A stretch of DNA of 64,000 bases from Arthrobacter sp. B3I4 (GTDB lineage: Bacteria > Actinomycetota > Actinomycetes > Actinomycetales > Micrococcaceae). The notes under the pieces were generated by a model. It was not told the origin of the DNA. It was given only the letters and a program-made list of their open reading frames with translations, and searched no databases. Within the stretch, counting starts at the first letter, position 1. The number at the start of each line of letters is the position of its first letter. Position numbers and translations under genes: made by a program. Below, piece after piece: positions 44,242 through 52,755 of this stretch. The DNA lies in contig NZ_JAUSYK010000001.1 in assembly GCF_030816855.1 (NCBI RefSeq), forward strand, positions 1,302,001 to 1,366,000, read 5' to 3'.

Positions 44242-44907
44242 ATGCCCCAAGCCACTGTTCATTTGCTCCGCCACGGCGAGGTCTACAACCCCGACGGCGT
44301 CCTGTACGGCCGGTTGCCTGAGTTTCACCTCTCCGAACTGGGCCGGCAGATGGCCGTGACGCTGGCCGAGCACTTCAGTGCCCGTGCTGCCCAGGGAGCG
44401 AACATCGTGCACCTGGCGGCGTCCCCGCTGACCCGCGCCCAGGAAACGGCCCGGCCGATCTCTGAGGCCCTCGGCCTTGAAATCGCCACCGAGGAGCGGA
44501 TCATCGAGGCCGCCAACTACTTTGAGGGACTGCAGGTCTCCAGGGCCGAAATCTTCAAGCCGAAGCACTGGCCGATGCTGCGCAACCCGCTCCGTCCGTC
44601 CTGGGGCGAGCCCTACAAGGAGCAGGCCGCGCGGGTGGCAGCCGCAGTCCAGGACGCTCGCCTGCGGGCCATCGAACTCGGCGGCGAAGGCAGCGAAGCC
44701 ATCCTGGTCAGCCACCAGCTGCCCATCTGGGCCACCCGGCTCAGCGCCGAAGGGAAGCCCCTGTGGCACGATCCGCGCAAACGCGAATGCACGCTGACCT
44801 CCGTGACCTCCCTGGTGTTCGACGACGCCGGATCGCTGTTGCGCGTGGACTACAGCGAGCCCGCGGCCGCCCTCCTGCCCGGCGCATCCAGCACGCCGGG
44901 AGCCTGA
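44242..44907 (+). CDS. Histidine phosphatase (phosphoglycerate-mutase-like) family protein
   Basis: A 221-residue phosphatase of the branch-1 histidine phosphatase superfamily. The catalytic motif is VHLLRHGEVYNPDG (RHG at about residues 10-12), and the second histidine is in ILVSHQLPIWATR. It is the first gene of the cytochrome c maturation cluster, two bases before the TlpA gene; this association is common in actinobacteria. The ATG at 44242 is preferred (M-P-Q-A-T-V-H-L-L-R-H-G), with a weak ribosome binding site. The substrate is unknown. Confidence 0.88.
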   Translation: MPQATVHLLRHGEVYNPDGVLYGRLPEFHLSELGRQMAVTLAEHFSARAAQGANIVHLAASPLTRAQETARPISEALGLEIATEERIIEAANYFEGLQVSRAEIFKPKHWPMLRNPLRPSWGEPYKEQAARVAAAVQDARLRAIELGGEGSEAILVSHQLPIWATRLSAEGKPLWHDPRKRECTLTSVTSLVFDDAGSLLRVDYSEPAAALLPGASSTPGA

Positions 44908-44909
44908 CC

Positions 44910-45533
44910 ATGTTCGAAACCGACCTACCGCTGAGCAGGCGGCGCCTCCTCACCGCCGGCGGCGCTGCCTTGGCTGCCGTGTTTGGACTGTCCGGCTGCG
45001 CCCAGGAGGACGATCTTGCCAAGCAGGCCAAAGCCGGGGACAACAAGAACTACGTTGCCGGCGACGGATCGGTCACGGAATTCGCCGTCGGTGACCGGAA
45101 GAAGCCCGTGGACATCAAGGGGACGCTGTTCGACGGCACGCCCGTCACGGCGTCGGACTTCCAGGGCAAGGTGACCGTACTTAACTTCTGGTTCGCCGCC
45201 TGTGCCCCGTGCCGGGTCGAGGCGCCGTCGCTGGAGGCCCTGCACCAGGAGTTCAAGGGCCAGGGCGTCCAGTTCTACGGCGTCAACCTGCGCGATGAGA
45301 AGGCGACGGCGGACGCGTTCGACAAGACCTTCAACCTGACCTACCCGAGCTTCAACGACAAGGACGGGGCAGTGCTGCTGGCCGTATCCGGGCTGGTGCC
45401 GCCGGGTGCTGTCCCCACCACGCTGGTGCTCGACAAACAGGGCCGGGTCGCGTCCAGGGTCCTCGGTGAAATCCAGAAGGGCACTCTGAAGTCCCTCATC
45501 GCCTCCGCCGTGGCCGAGCAGCCGAGTAGCTGA
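44910..45533 (+). CDS. TlpA/ResA-like thiol-disulfide oxidoreductase lipoprotein
   Basis: A 207-residue membrane-anchored thioredoxin. The N-terminus has twin arginines (SRRRLLTAGGAALAAV) and a lipobox LSGC with the lipidated Cys at residue 30, so it is probably a Tat-exported lipoprotein. The thioredoxin domain has the active site FAACAPCRVEAP (Cys98, Cys101) and cis-Pro in VPTTLVLDKQG. It reduces apocytochrome c thiols before haem attachment. It is second in the operon, with 4 bases before ccdA. Confidence 0.9.
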   Translation: MFETDLPLSRRRLLTAGGAALAAVFGLSGCAQEDDLAKQAKAGDNKNYVAGDGSVTEFAVGDRKKPVDIKGTLFDGTPVTASDFQGKVTVLNFWFAACAPCRVEAPSLEALHQEFKGQGVQFYGVNLRDEKATADAFDKTFNLTYPSFNDKDGAVLLAVSGLVPPGAVPTTLVLDKQGRVASRVLGEIQKGTLKSLIASAVAEQPSS

Positions 45534-45537
45534 CGCC

Positions 45538-46293
45538 GTGAACAGCCCCTTCGCCGAAGCCATCCTGAACGGGTCGCTGCTGCTTGCCGTCCCGGTGGCG
45601 CTGCTGGCCGGACTTGTGTCCTTCCTGTCGCCCTGCGTGCTGCCGCTGGTGCCCGGCTATCTGGGCTACGTGACCGGGCTGACCGGCGTCGACCTGCAGA
45701 AGCAGAAACGCGGCCGGATGCTGGCCGGAATCGGGCTGTTCGTCCTCGGCTTCTCCGTCATTTTCGTTCTCCTCGGCGGGGCATTCGGCCAGCTGGGAAC
45801 GCTGATCACCGGAGCGCAGAACGCCTGGATTACGCAGCTGCTGGGCGTGCTGGTAATCCTGATGGGCGTGGTGTTCCTGGGCGGGTTCTCCTGGCTGCAG
45901 CGCGACGCAAAGATCCACGCCAAGCCGCCGGCCGGCCTGTGGGGAGCGCCGTTGCTGGGCATCACCTTCGGGCTGGGCTGGGCGCCGTGCATCGGCCCGA
46001 CCTACTCGGCTGTCCAGCTGCTGAGCCTCTCCGGTGGCTCCTCCGCGGCCAAGGGTGCCCTGCTGGCCTTCGTCTATAGCCTCGGCCTTGGCATCCCGTT
46101 CCTGCTGATCGCCCTGGCGGTCCGCCGCGGCGTCGGGGTTATGGCCTTCTTCCGCACGCACCGGCTCGCCATCCAGCGCACCGGCGGCGGCATCCTCATT
46201 GTGCTCGGCCTGCTGATGGCCAGCGGGGTCTGGGGTGCCTGGGTGTCCGGGCTGCAGTACTGGTTCCAAACCGATGTGAAATTGCCGATCTGA
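45538..46293 (+). CDS. ccdA: Cytochrome c biogenesis protein CcdA
   Basis: A 251-residue, six-helix membrane protein that passes electrons from cytoplasmic thioredoxin to the extracytoplasmic TlpA/ResA-type protein. The paired redox cysteines are in FLSPCVLPLVPGYLGYVTG (near residue 32) and GLGWAPCIGPTYS (near residue 148). GTG start. The stop overlaps the resB start by one base (TGATG). Confidence 0.93.
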   Translation: MNSPFAEAILNGSLLLAVPVALLAGLVSFLSPCVLPLVPGYLGYVTGLTGVDLQKQKRGRMLAGIGLFVLGFSVIFVLLGGAFGQLGTLITGAQNAWITQLLGVLVILMGVVFLGGFSWLQRDAKIHAKPPAGLWGAPLLGITFGLGWAPCIGPTYSAVQLLSLSGGSSAAKGALLAFVYSLGLGIPFLLIALAVRRGVGVMAFFRTHRLAIQRTGGGILIVLGLLMASGVWGAWVSGLQYWFQTDVKLPI

Positions 46294-48137
46294 TGAGCGA
46301 GCGAGTGAACGTACAGAAGAAATCCCGGACCACCGGCAGCACCGGATCCGGCGCCACGCCCGTCGAAACCGCTGTTTCCACTGCCAAGGCCGACGCTGTC
46401 CTGCCGTCGCTCGGACCGGTCGGTATGCTCCGCTGGGCCTGGACCCAGCTGACCAGCATGCGCACCGCGCTGTTTTTGCTGCTGCTGCTCGCTGTCGCCG
46501 CCGTACCCGGATCGCTGTTCCCGCAGCGGCCCGCCAACCCGGCAGTGGTCACCCAGTACATCAAGGACCACCCGGACTACGGCAAGCTGCTGGACTCACT
46601 GCAGCTCTACGACGTGTACTCCTCGGCGTGGTTCTCCGCGATCTACATCCTGCTGTTCATCTCGCTGATCGGCTGCGTCGTACCACGTGCAGTCGCCCAC
46701 TACAAGGCGATGCGGTCCCAGCCCCCGCGCACCCCGGCCCGGCTGTCCCGGCTGCCCGAATACGGCACGCTCGTCATCCCCGCCGACGCCGGGATCCCGG
46801 CGTCGCGCGCCATTGATGACGCCGCCGCCCTGCTGAAGAAGCGCGGCTACCGCGTCGAGGTCCGCGACCGCGACGGCGCCCGGCCCTCCGTCGGCGCCGA
46901 ACGCGGTTTCCTTCGCGAGGTCGGCAACCTCGTCTTCCACACCGCGCTGATCGGCGTGCTGGTGTCCGTCGCGGCCGGCGGACTGTTCGGCTACAGCGGG
47001 CAGCGGATTCTGGTTGAGGGGGACACCTTCGTGAACACCCTGGTCGGCTACGACCAGTTCAGCCCGGGCACCAACTTCCAGTCCAGCCAGCTGCAGCCCT
47101 ACTCCATCCAGCTGGACAAATTTCAAATCACCTTCGACCGCGAGTCGCAGGGCAAGTTCGGCCAGCCGATCGACTTCAAAGCCGACGTGACCACCAGGGA
47201 GAACCCGGACGCCCCCGCCAAGCAGGAGGTGCTGAAGGTCAACGACCCGCTGAACCTCGGGGGCACCAGCATCTACCTGACCGGTAACGGCTACGCCCCG
47301 GTGGTTACGGTCCGCGACGGCGCAGGCAACGTCGCCATGCAGGGCCCGGTGGTGGCCAAGCTGCAGGGCGACAACTACTACTCCTCGGTGGTTATCAAGG
47401 TTCCCGACGCCAAGCCCGAACAGCTCGCCTTCGCCGGCTTCTTCCTGCCCACCGCCTTCGTGACCCCGGAGGGGGTCTCCTTCAGCGGCGATCCCGAGCT
47501 GTTCAACCCCCAGCTGACGCTCAACTCCTACTACGGCGACCTCGGCCTGAACGACGGGGCACCGCAGAACGTGTTCGAGCTCGACGTGAAGAAGTTGACC
47601 CCGCTCAACGCGCGCAACCTGCCCACCAAGGGCATCGTGCTGACGCCGGGGGCGACCCATACCCTTCCGGACGGCAAGGGCACGATCAGCTTCGACGGCG
47701 TGAAACGCTACGTCGGCGTGGACATCCACCACAACCCCGGCCAGGGCTACGCCCTGTTCTTCGCGCTGCTCGCCGTCGCCGGCCTGGTCACCTCGCTGTA
47801 CGTCAACCGCCGCCGCGTCTGGGTGCGGACCGGCACCCACGAGGACGGCCGGACCATGGTCGAGTACGGACTGCTGGCGCGCGGCGAGGACCACCGGCTC
47901 GCCGGGGAAGCGTCCGCGATCCGGGCACTCCTGGCCGCCACCTGGCCGCTGGACGACACCGCCTCCCAGCCTGTTCCCAGCGCCGGGGCGGACAATAGCC
48001 GGGCGGACACCCCGCCGGCCGGCACCGGCACCGAACCTGCGGCGCCCGGCCGCGCCGAACCCTCGGCTCCCGACCGCCCCGCAACCGGCTTCATCCAGTC
48101 CACAGCAGGCTCCACCGAGTCAAAGAAGGATCAGTAA
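46293..48137 (+). CDS. resB: Cytochrome c biogenesis protein ResB
   Basis: A 614-residue membrane protein of system II cytochrome c maturation. N-terminal helices (TALFLLLLLAVAAVPGSLFPQ, IYILLFISLIGCVVPRAV, LVFHTALIGVLVSVAAG) precede a large extracytoplasmic domain. A final helix (YALFFALLAVAGLVTSLYVNRRR) and a Pro/Ala-rich cytoplasmic tail complete it. With CcsB/ResC it forms the haem export and ligation complex. Its ATG and its stop both overlap the neighbouring genes by one base. Confidence 0.95.
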   Translation: MSERVNVQKKSRTTGSTGSGATPVETAVSTAKADAVLPSLGPVGMLRWAWTQLTSMRTALFLLLLLAVAAVPGSLFPQRPANPAVVTQYIKDHPDYGKLLDSLQLYDVYSSAWFSAIYILLFISLIGCVVPRAVAHYKAMRSQPPRTPARLSRLPEYGTLVIPADAGIPASRAIDDAAALLKKRGYRVEVRDRDGARPSVGAERGFLREVGNLVFHTALIGVLVSVAAGGLFGYSGQRILVEGDTFVNTLVGYDQFSPGTNFQSSQLQPYSIQLDKFQITFDRESQGKFGQPIDFKADVTTRENPDAPAKQEVLKVNDPLNLGGTSIYLTGNGYAPVVTVRDGAGNVAMQGPVVAKLQGDNYYSSVVIKVPDAKPEQLAFAGFFLPTAFVTPEGVSFSGDPELFNPQLTLNSYYGDLGLNDGAPQNVFELDVKKLTPLNARNLPTKGIVLTPGATHTLPDGKGTISFDGVKRYVGVDIHHNPGQGYALFFALLAVAGLVTSLYVNRRRVWVRTGTHEDGRTMVEYGLLARGEDHRLAGEASAIRALLAATWPLDDTASQPVPSAGADNSRADTPPAGTGTEPAAPGRAEPSAPDRPATGFIQSTAGSTESKKDQ

Positions 48138-49238
48138 TGCTCCCCATCAACGAAACCATGGGCCAGTACAGCGAGCTCTTCATGCTGCTCGCAGCGGGCA
48201 CCTACACGGTGGCCTTTATTGCCTTCGCCTGGGACCTGGCCAAGAGCAGCAAGACCCTGCGCGCGGTGGACCTGAAGGCGGCGGAGCTGTCCGGAACCGA
48301 GCCGGCCCGCGTTCCTGTGGGTGCCGGCGTCGGGGCTTCGAGCGGGGCCATGGACCGCGCAGACTCGGACTTGGCCGGCCCGGTCGGGCGCGCTGAACGC
48401 CCGACGTCGTCCGTCTCCGGCAGCCAGGCCAATGCAGCGGGCGTGACGGCCGACGGCGGCATGCGCTACGGCGCCGAGCGCCGCGTACCCGCCCGGGTCG
48501 CCGTCGCCCTTGCCGTGCTGGGCGCCGCCATCCACGCCGCCGGCGTCATCACCCGCGCGCTCGGTGCGGGCCGGGTGCCGTGGGGCAACATGTACGAGTT
48601 CCTGACCACCGGCGCGTTCGTGGCCGTGGCCGTCTTCCTGCTGGTGCTCATCCGCCGCGACCTGCGCTTCCTCGGCACCTTCGTGATCGGGCTGGCGATC
48701 ATCATGCTGGTCGCGGCCTCCGTCGCGTTCTGGACGCCGGTGGGGCACCTGGTGCCGGCGCTGCAGAGCTACTGGCTGATCATCCACGTCTCCATCGCGG
48801 TGCTCTCCTCGGCGCTGTTCACCCTGACCTTTGCGATGTCCGCGCTGCAGCTGGTTCAGTCACACCGGCAGAAGACCATCGCGGCCGGCGGGGCCGACAA
48901 GCTTGGCTTCATGCGCCTGGTCCCGAACGCCCTGAGCCTGGAAAACCTGTCCTACCGGATCAACGCGATCGCCTTCGTCGGCTGGGACCTTCACGCTGAT
49001 GTTCGGCGCCATCTGGGCCGAGAAGGCCTGGGGCCGATTCTGGGGCTGGGACACCAAAGAGGTTTGGACCTTCGTCATCTGGGTCGTTTATGCCGGTTAC
49101 CTGCACGCCCGCGCCACCCGCGGCTGGACCGGAACCCGCGCAGCCTGGCTGTCGATCGTCGGTTACCTGTGCGTGGTCTTCAACTTCACCATCGTGAACC
49201 AGTTCTTCAACGGCCTGCACTCGTACTCCGGCCTGTAG
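48137..49238 (+). pseudogene. ccsB: Cytochrome c biogenesis protein CcsB/ResC, frameshifted
   Basis: The haem-handling subunit of system II. The first frame reads normally to about 48983 (SLENLSYRINAIAFVGW). It then runs out of frame into LHADVRRHLGREGLG and stops at 49252. The rest of the protein is in another frame, from about 48988 to 49238 (TFTLMFGAIWAEKAWGRFWG, then DTKEVWTFVIW, the WWD haem-binding signature, to the end LHSYSGL). Removing one G from the GGG at 48984-48986 restores GWTFTLMFGA, the expected sequence. This is either a sequencing error or a real mutation that would abolish cytochrome c maturation. Confidence 0.85.
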
Positions 49239-49379
49239 GGGCCAGCCGCTGAATCCGCTACGGTGCCCGGACCCGGGTGCCCGGACCAGGGGTCTCTGTC
49301 TGATTCCGTTGCGACGGTCCGATCGCCCAGCGGAACCCGCGAGGACCGGGCCGGACCGGGTTCGTCCCCGCGATCTCAC

Positions 49380-49925
49380 CGTCGGACCGCCGGAGATGGC
49401 CGCTACGCCACTGGGCTTAGCGGCCATCTCTGTCAGTTGGGCGGCGGCTGTGAGGCCGACGTCGGCCACCTGGGTTCGTCCCCGCGGTGTCACCACCGGT
49501 TCGCCGGATATGGCCGCTACGCCACTGGGCTTAGCGGCCATTTTTGTCATTTGGGCGGGGGCTGTGCGGCCGACGTCGGCCACCTGGGTTCGTCCGTGAG
49601 GTGGCACCGCCGGTTCGCCGGAGATGGCCGCTACGCCACTGGGCTTAGCGGCCATCTCTGTCATTTGGGCGGGGGCTGTGCGGCCGACGTCGGCCACCTG
49701 GGTTCGTCCGTGAGGTGGCACCGCCGGTTCGCCGGAGATGGCCGCTAAGCCACCTGCTTACCGGCCGTTTTTGTCAGTTGGGCGGCGGCTGGGAGGTCGA
49801 CGTCGGCCACCGGGGTTCGTCCGCGGGGTGGCACCGCCGGTTCGCCGGAGATGGCCGCTAAGCCGCCTGCTTAGCGGCCACCTTTGTCATTTGGGCGGGG
49901 GCTGTGCGGCAGCTGCGGAATGCCG
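49380..49925. repeat. 114-bp tandem repeats with internal palindromes (about 4.5 copies)
   Basis: The phrase ATGGCCGCTA recurs at 49396, 49510, 49624, 49738 and 49851, a period of 114, 114, 114 and 113. Each unit holds a hairpin, GGCCGCTA...TTAGCGGCC (11-base loop), and a second palindrome, GGCCGACGTCGGCC, in most copies. The last copy runs into the 3' end of the DUF559-type gene. Weak ORFs cross the array only because the period is divisible by three. Otherwise no gene is seen between 49252 and 49887. Confidence 0.88.
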
Positions 49926-50861
49926 TCTCCTTTTCGGACGCGGGCTTGGCGACCAGCCACGTTCCACCAACGCCGCCCTCACTCTGGTCACCGCCGTAGC
50001 CTCCATACCGGGGGCGAACGGAGTCAGATCCCACTGGGTCAATACCACTACCCGCCATCCCGCATCCCGAGCTTTTTCGTCGCGAAAGATGTCACTGCGA
50101 CGCTGCGCGGGATCGGCGTGATGGCCGCCGTCGTATTGGATGGCGACCTTTTCCCGTCGGTAGGACAAGTCCGGGTCCTCGATCCAGCCACCGGTGTCGT
50201 CGAAGATCGGGGCGTTGATGCGAGGCTCGGGCAGGCCGTGTCGGATCAGCAGCAACCGGAGTTCGGTCTCCTTGGGGGAGTCTGTGCCGGCGCGGACCAG
50301 AGCCCGGGCGCGTGAGGCATTCCTGTAGCCCGGCTGTCCCTTCTTTCCGGCGAGGTACATGTCAAGGTCGTCGATTGTGGCGAGGGGATTCCGGCGCCGC
50401 AGCAGGAAGTCGCCAGCAATCACCAAGTCGTCGAGGCTGAGCATGCTGGCAAGATCGAACCAGGTCCGCAGCGGAGACGTGCAGCGGACCCGCATGCCGG
50501 CCACGATTTCCTCCGGTGCAAGTGCACATTGGTGGCCCACGACGTCTTTGCGTCGGACAGCTCGACGCGCCGGCGGGGTCGTCAGGTGAACGACGGCCGT
50601 CTTCGCCAGGGAAACGGGGAGGGGGAAACCCCACAGGAGCGCTGCGGATAAATGGCTCACCACCGCGGCGGTCACCGCCGCCAGGGCATGGACGCGGTCG
50701 AGAAGCGTTCCCTGCATGGTGGCAGTCGCCCGCACCCCGTGACACGGGCTGACCAGATCCCGAGCCCGGATCCTGCGCCGGCTCAGCCCCGCCGCGCGGG
50801 CGTCCTCTATGGTGAATGGTCTGTTGCGAAGCTGCGGAGGAAGCTCACTGGGCTGGCGCAT
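49887..50861 (-). CDS. DUF559-like nuclease-fold protein with AbiEi-like N-terminus (orphan, second copy type)
   Basis: A 324-residue protein. The N-terminal winged-helix-like part is FTIEDARAAGLSRRRIRARDL, followed by a middle domain with SHLSAALLWGFPLP. The C-terminal DUF559/Vsr-like segment is WIEDPDLSYRREKVAIQYDGGHH and then RRSDIFRDEKARDAGWRVVVLTQWDL, where the acidic residues resemble a PD-(D/E)xK site. The overall layout is like the protein at 24073, though the sequences are diverged. Its stop lies inside the last 114-bp repeat, so the C-terminal tail (SAAAAQPPPK) is repeat-encoded. The ATG at 50861 is the conserved-looking start. No toxin partner is present. Confidence 0.72.
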   Translation of the reverse strand: MRQPSELPPQLRNRPFTIEDARAAGLSRRRIRARDLVSPCHGVRATATMQGTLLDRVHALAAVTAAVVSHLSAALLWGFPLPVSLAKTAVVHLTTPPARRAVRRKDVVGHQCALAPEEIVAGMRVRCTSPLRTWFDLASMLSLDDLVIAGDFLLRRRNPLATIDDLDMYLAGKKGQPGYRNASRARALVRAGTDSPKETELRLLLIRHGLPEPRINAPIFDDTGGWIEDPDLSYRREKVAIQYDGGHHADPAQRRSDIFRDEKARDAGWRVVVLTQWDLTPFAPGMEATAVTRVRAALVERGWSPSPRPKRRRHSAAAAQPPPK

Positions 50862-50984
50862 AGGTGGATTCTGCCCCGACAGAACCCGGTGTGGACGTTG
50901 TCCACAGGCGAAGCAGGGTGTGGGGGAGTAGTGGTCACCGCCGGCTGGAGCCTGCGACCGGGACACGGGAACGGCGTTTTGTCG

Positions 50985-51030
50985 GAGACGGCCGCTTCAG
51001 CGGTAGCAAAAGCGGCCACTTGTGGCCGAT
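50985..51030. repeat. Hairpin related to the GGCCGCTA repeat family
   Basis: ACGGCCGCTTCAGCGG... then AAAAGCGGCCACTTGTGGCC. It resembles the elements at 59770-60037 (GGCCGCTATGCGAAG, then TTTTGCGGCCACTAGTGGC) more than the 114-bp array. It lies 124 bp upstream of the DUF559-type gene start. Confidence 0.6.
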
Positions 51031-51066
51031 GGGCGGATCTTCGGCTCAGGTCCGGCTCAGGATTAG

Positions 51067-51198
51067 GAGTCGCTACGGACGTGGGCCGACGACGGTGGAC
51101 GCAGCCACGCGAGTCGCTACGGACGTGGGCCGACGACGGTGGACGCAGCCACGCGAGTCGCTACGGACGTGGGCGGACGATGGCGGACGCCGCCGCGC
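51067..51198. repeat. Three 44-bp tandem repeats
   Basis: Units begin GAGTCGCTACGGACGTGGGC at 51067, 51111 and 51155. The first two are identical over 44 bases; the third is diverged in its second half. There is no gene here: 50861-51225 holds only this array and the hairpin at 50985. Confidence 0.88.
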
Positions 51199-51224
51199 GC
51201 TGGGGGGTGCCTCTATGGTTTTCG

Positions 51225-52424
51225 TCAAGCGGCTGAGGGTAGCCGTGGTTCGTAGAAGGTGCCGTCCCTGAGCATGGCGTAGAGGGTGTCGCAGCGGCGG
51301 CGGGCCAGGGCGATGAGAGCCTGGTTGTGACGTTTGCCTTCGGCTCGCTTCCGGTCGTAGTAGGCCCTCGACGGAGGATCTTTTAGCGCGGCGAAGGCGG
51401 AGAGGAAGAGGGCTCTTTTGAGGATCTTGTTTCCCTTCCGCGATGCGTGGTCTCCGCGGATTGATGTTCCGGATCTCCAGGTCACGGGGGCGAGGCCTGC
51501 GTAGGAGGCCAGGTGCCCGGCAGATGCGAAGTCTTTGCCGACGATCTCTGTGAGGATCCGTGCTGCGGTCCTGACGCCGACCGCCGGGAGTGACGTCAGG
51601 ACCGGGTGAAGAGGGTGGGCCTCCACGAGGGCTTCAACCTGGGTGAAAACGGTGTCGCGGGCCTGCCGGATGTCGGCGAGCATCGTCGCCAACTGTGGCA
51701 GCACGATCGTGGCAGCGTTTGTCCCGACGACGGTGACCGTTTGTTGGTCCAGTGCGTCGATGATCTCGTCGGCGAGGCGTTCGCCCATCCTGGGTGCAAG
51801 CTTCGTGAGCCGGTTTGCGATCCTGCGCCGGCCGGCATGGCGGAGGGCTTCGGGGGTCGGCCAGGTCCGCAGCAGGTCCAACACTGCCGGGTGGTCCAAC
51901 CGCGGGCCCAGGACACGCTCCAGTGCGGGGTGGATCTGGGTCAGCAGGCCCCGGATCCGGTTCGAGGTTGCGGTGGCCTGTTTGGCCAGGTCGTCATCGA
52001 AGCCGCAGAGCATGGTCAGTTCCGCGAGCTGTTCGTCTGCGATCTGGATGGAGCGCAGTGTGTGCGGCATGGTCCGTGCCGCTTCGGCGATGATGAACGC
52101 GTCCCGCGCGTCGGTTTTCGCTTCGCCGGGGTGCAGGTCCGCGATTCGACGCATCGCCAGCCCGGGCAGGTATCCGACTGTGACGCCGGCGGCCCGGGCA
52201 ACCGCGACGGGGAGTGCACCGATCGTGGCCGGCTGGTCAACCACGAGCAGGATACTGCCGTGCCTGCTCAAAGAGCCGAGGATGTCGCGCAGCCGGGCCT
52301 CGTCGTTGGGCAAAGCCTTGTCGAAGAGTTTCTTACCGGCCCGGTCCACGGCAACGGCGTGGTGCTCGCCCTTGCCGACGTCCAGGCCGATGAAGACATC
52401 AATGCTTTCGTGGTTTCCGATCAC
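51225..52424 (-). CDS. IS110-family transposase (DEDD/serine recombinase)
   Basis: A full-length 399-residue transposase. The N-terminal RuvC-like DEDD domain begins VFIGLDVGKGEHHAVAVD (Asp15). The C-terminal Tnp20 domain has LTSLPAVGVRTAARILTEI and the region with the catalytic Ser, SGTSIRGDHASRKGNKILK. There are no internal stops or frameshifts, so the element may still be active. GGAGG precedes the ATG. Recombination in this family is guided by a bridge RNA. Confidence 0.94.
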   Translation of the reverse strand: MIGNHESIDVFIGLDVGKGEHHAVAVDRAGKKLFDKALPNDEARLRDILGSLSRHGSILLVVDQPATIGALPVAVARAAGVTVGYLPGLAMRRIADLHPGEAKTDARDAFIIAEAARTMPHTLRSIQIADEQLAELTMLCGFDDDLAKQATATSNRIRGLLTQIHPALERVLGPRLDHPAVLDLLRTWPTPEALRHAGRRRIANRLTKLAPRMGERLADEIIDALDQQTVTVVGTNAATIVLPQLATMLADIRQARDTVFTQVEALVEAHPLHPVLTSLPAVGVRTAARILTEIVGKDFASAGHLASYAGLAPVTWRSGTSIRGDHASRKGNKILKRALFLSAFAALKDPPSRAYYDRKRAEGKRHNQALIALARRRCDTLYAMLRDGTFYEPRLPSAA

Positions 52425-52590
52425 CTGTACCTCCAGTCGCAGCAGCTGATACCCAGTGCTGGACTGTCCGCGGTGTCAGAGCCCGGCACCCACGTTACGC
52501 ACGACGATCCCAACCTGTCCTGCCTCTATTAGCGGTCTCTCCGGCACCTACCGGACCCGGTGACAACACCCCCCGGATCATTGACGACTG
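52425..52590 (-). ncRNA. Predicted bridge-RNA region of the IS110 element
   Basis: About 165 bases of non-coding DNA upstream of the transposase start, the position of the bridge RNA in the IS110 subgroup. On the minus strand it is GC-rich with possible stem segments (GTCCGGTAGGTGCCGGAG; GGACAG...CTGTCC-like pairs around 52465-52525). The target-binding and donor-binding loops were not resolved by eye. The call rests on family knowledge and position. Confidence 0.4.
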
Positions 52591-52755
52591 GGGGCGGCAA
52601 TCATGCCGGGGCCGGCAGGCCAGCACACCCATATCCTGCAACAGGAACGGGCTACGAAAAAGGTAACGGGGGGAGGCCCCGAGGTCACCGCACAGGACAG
52701 GGCGCCGCCCCAGGCAAGCCCCCGAAGTGATGAGGACCGCGAGAAGCGGGGGAGT

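Larger units (their letters stand above)
51208..52600 (-). mobile_element. IS110-family insertion sequence
   Basis: A single-ORF element: transposase at 51225-52424, a short 3' end (about 15 bases, ending near GAGGCACCCCCC on the minus strand) and a longer 5' non-coding end. IS110 elements lack terminal inverted repeats and make no target duplication, so the exact ends cannot be fixed from one copy. The outer boundary given at about 52600 is an estimate. It lies between the damaged ccsB region and the PLDc_N/men genes. Confidence 0.8.

Noticed and set aside
48960..49721. 253-residue repeat protein on the minus strand over the 114-bp array
   Set aside because: The repeating residues arise because the DNA period is a multiple of three; there is no ribosome binding site, the frame runs into ccsB antisense, and the plus strand is equally open.
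49380..49925. Possible CRISPR array
   Set aside because: Units are 114 bp with no unique spacers between short repeats; no cas genes nearby.
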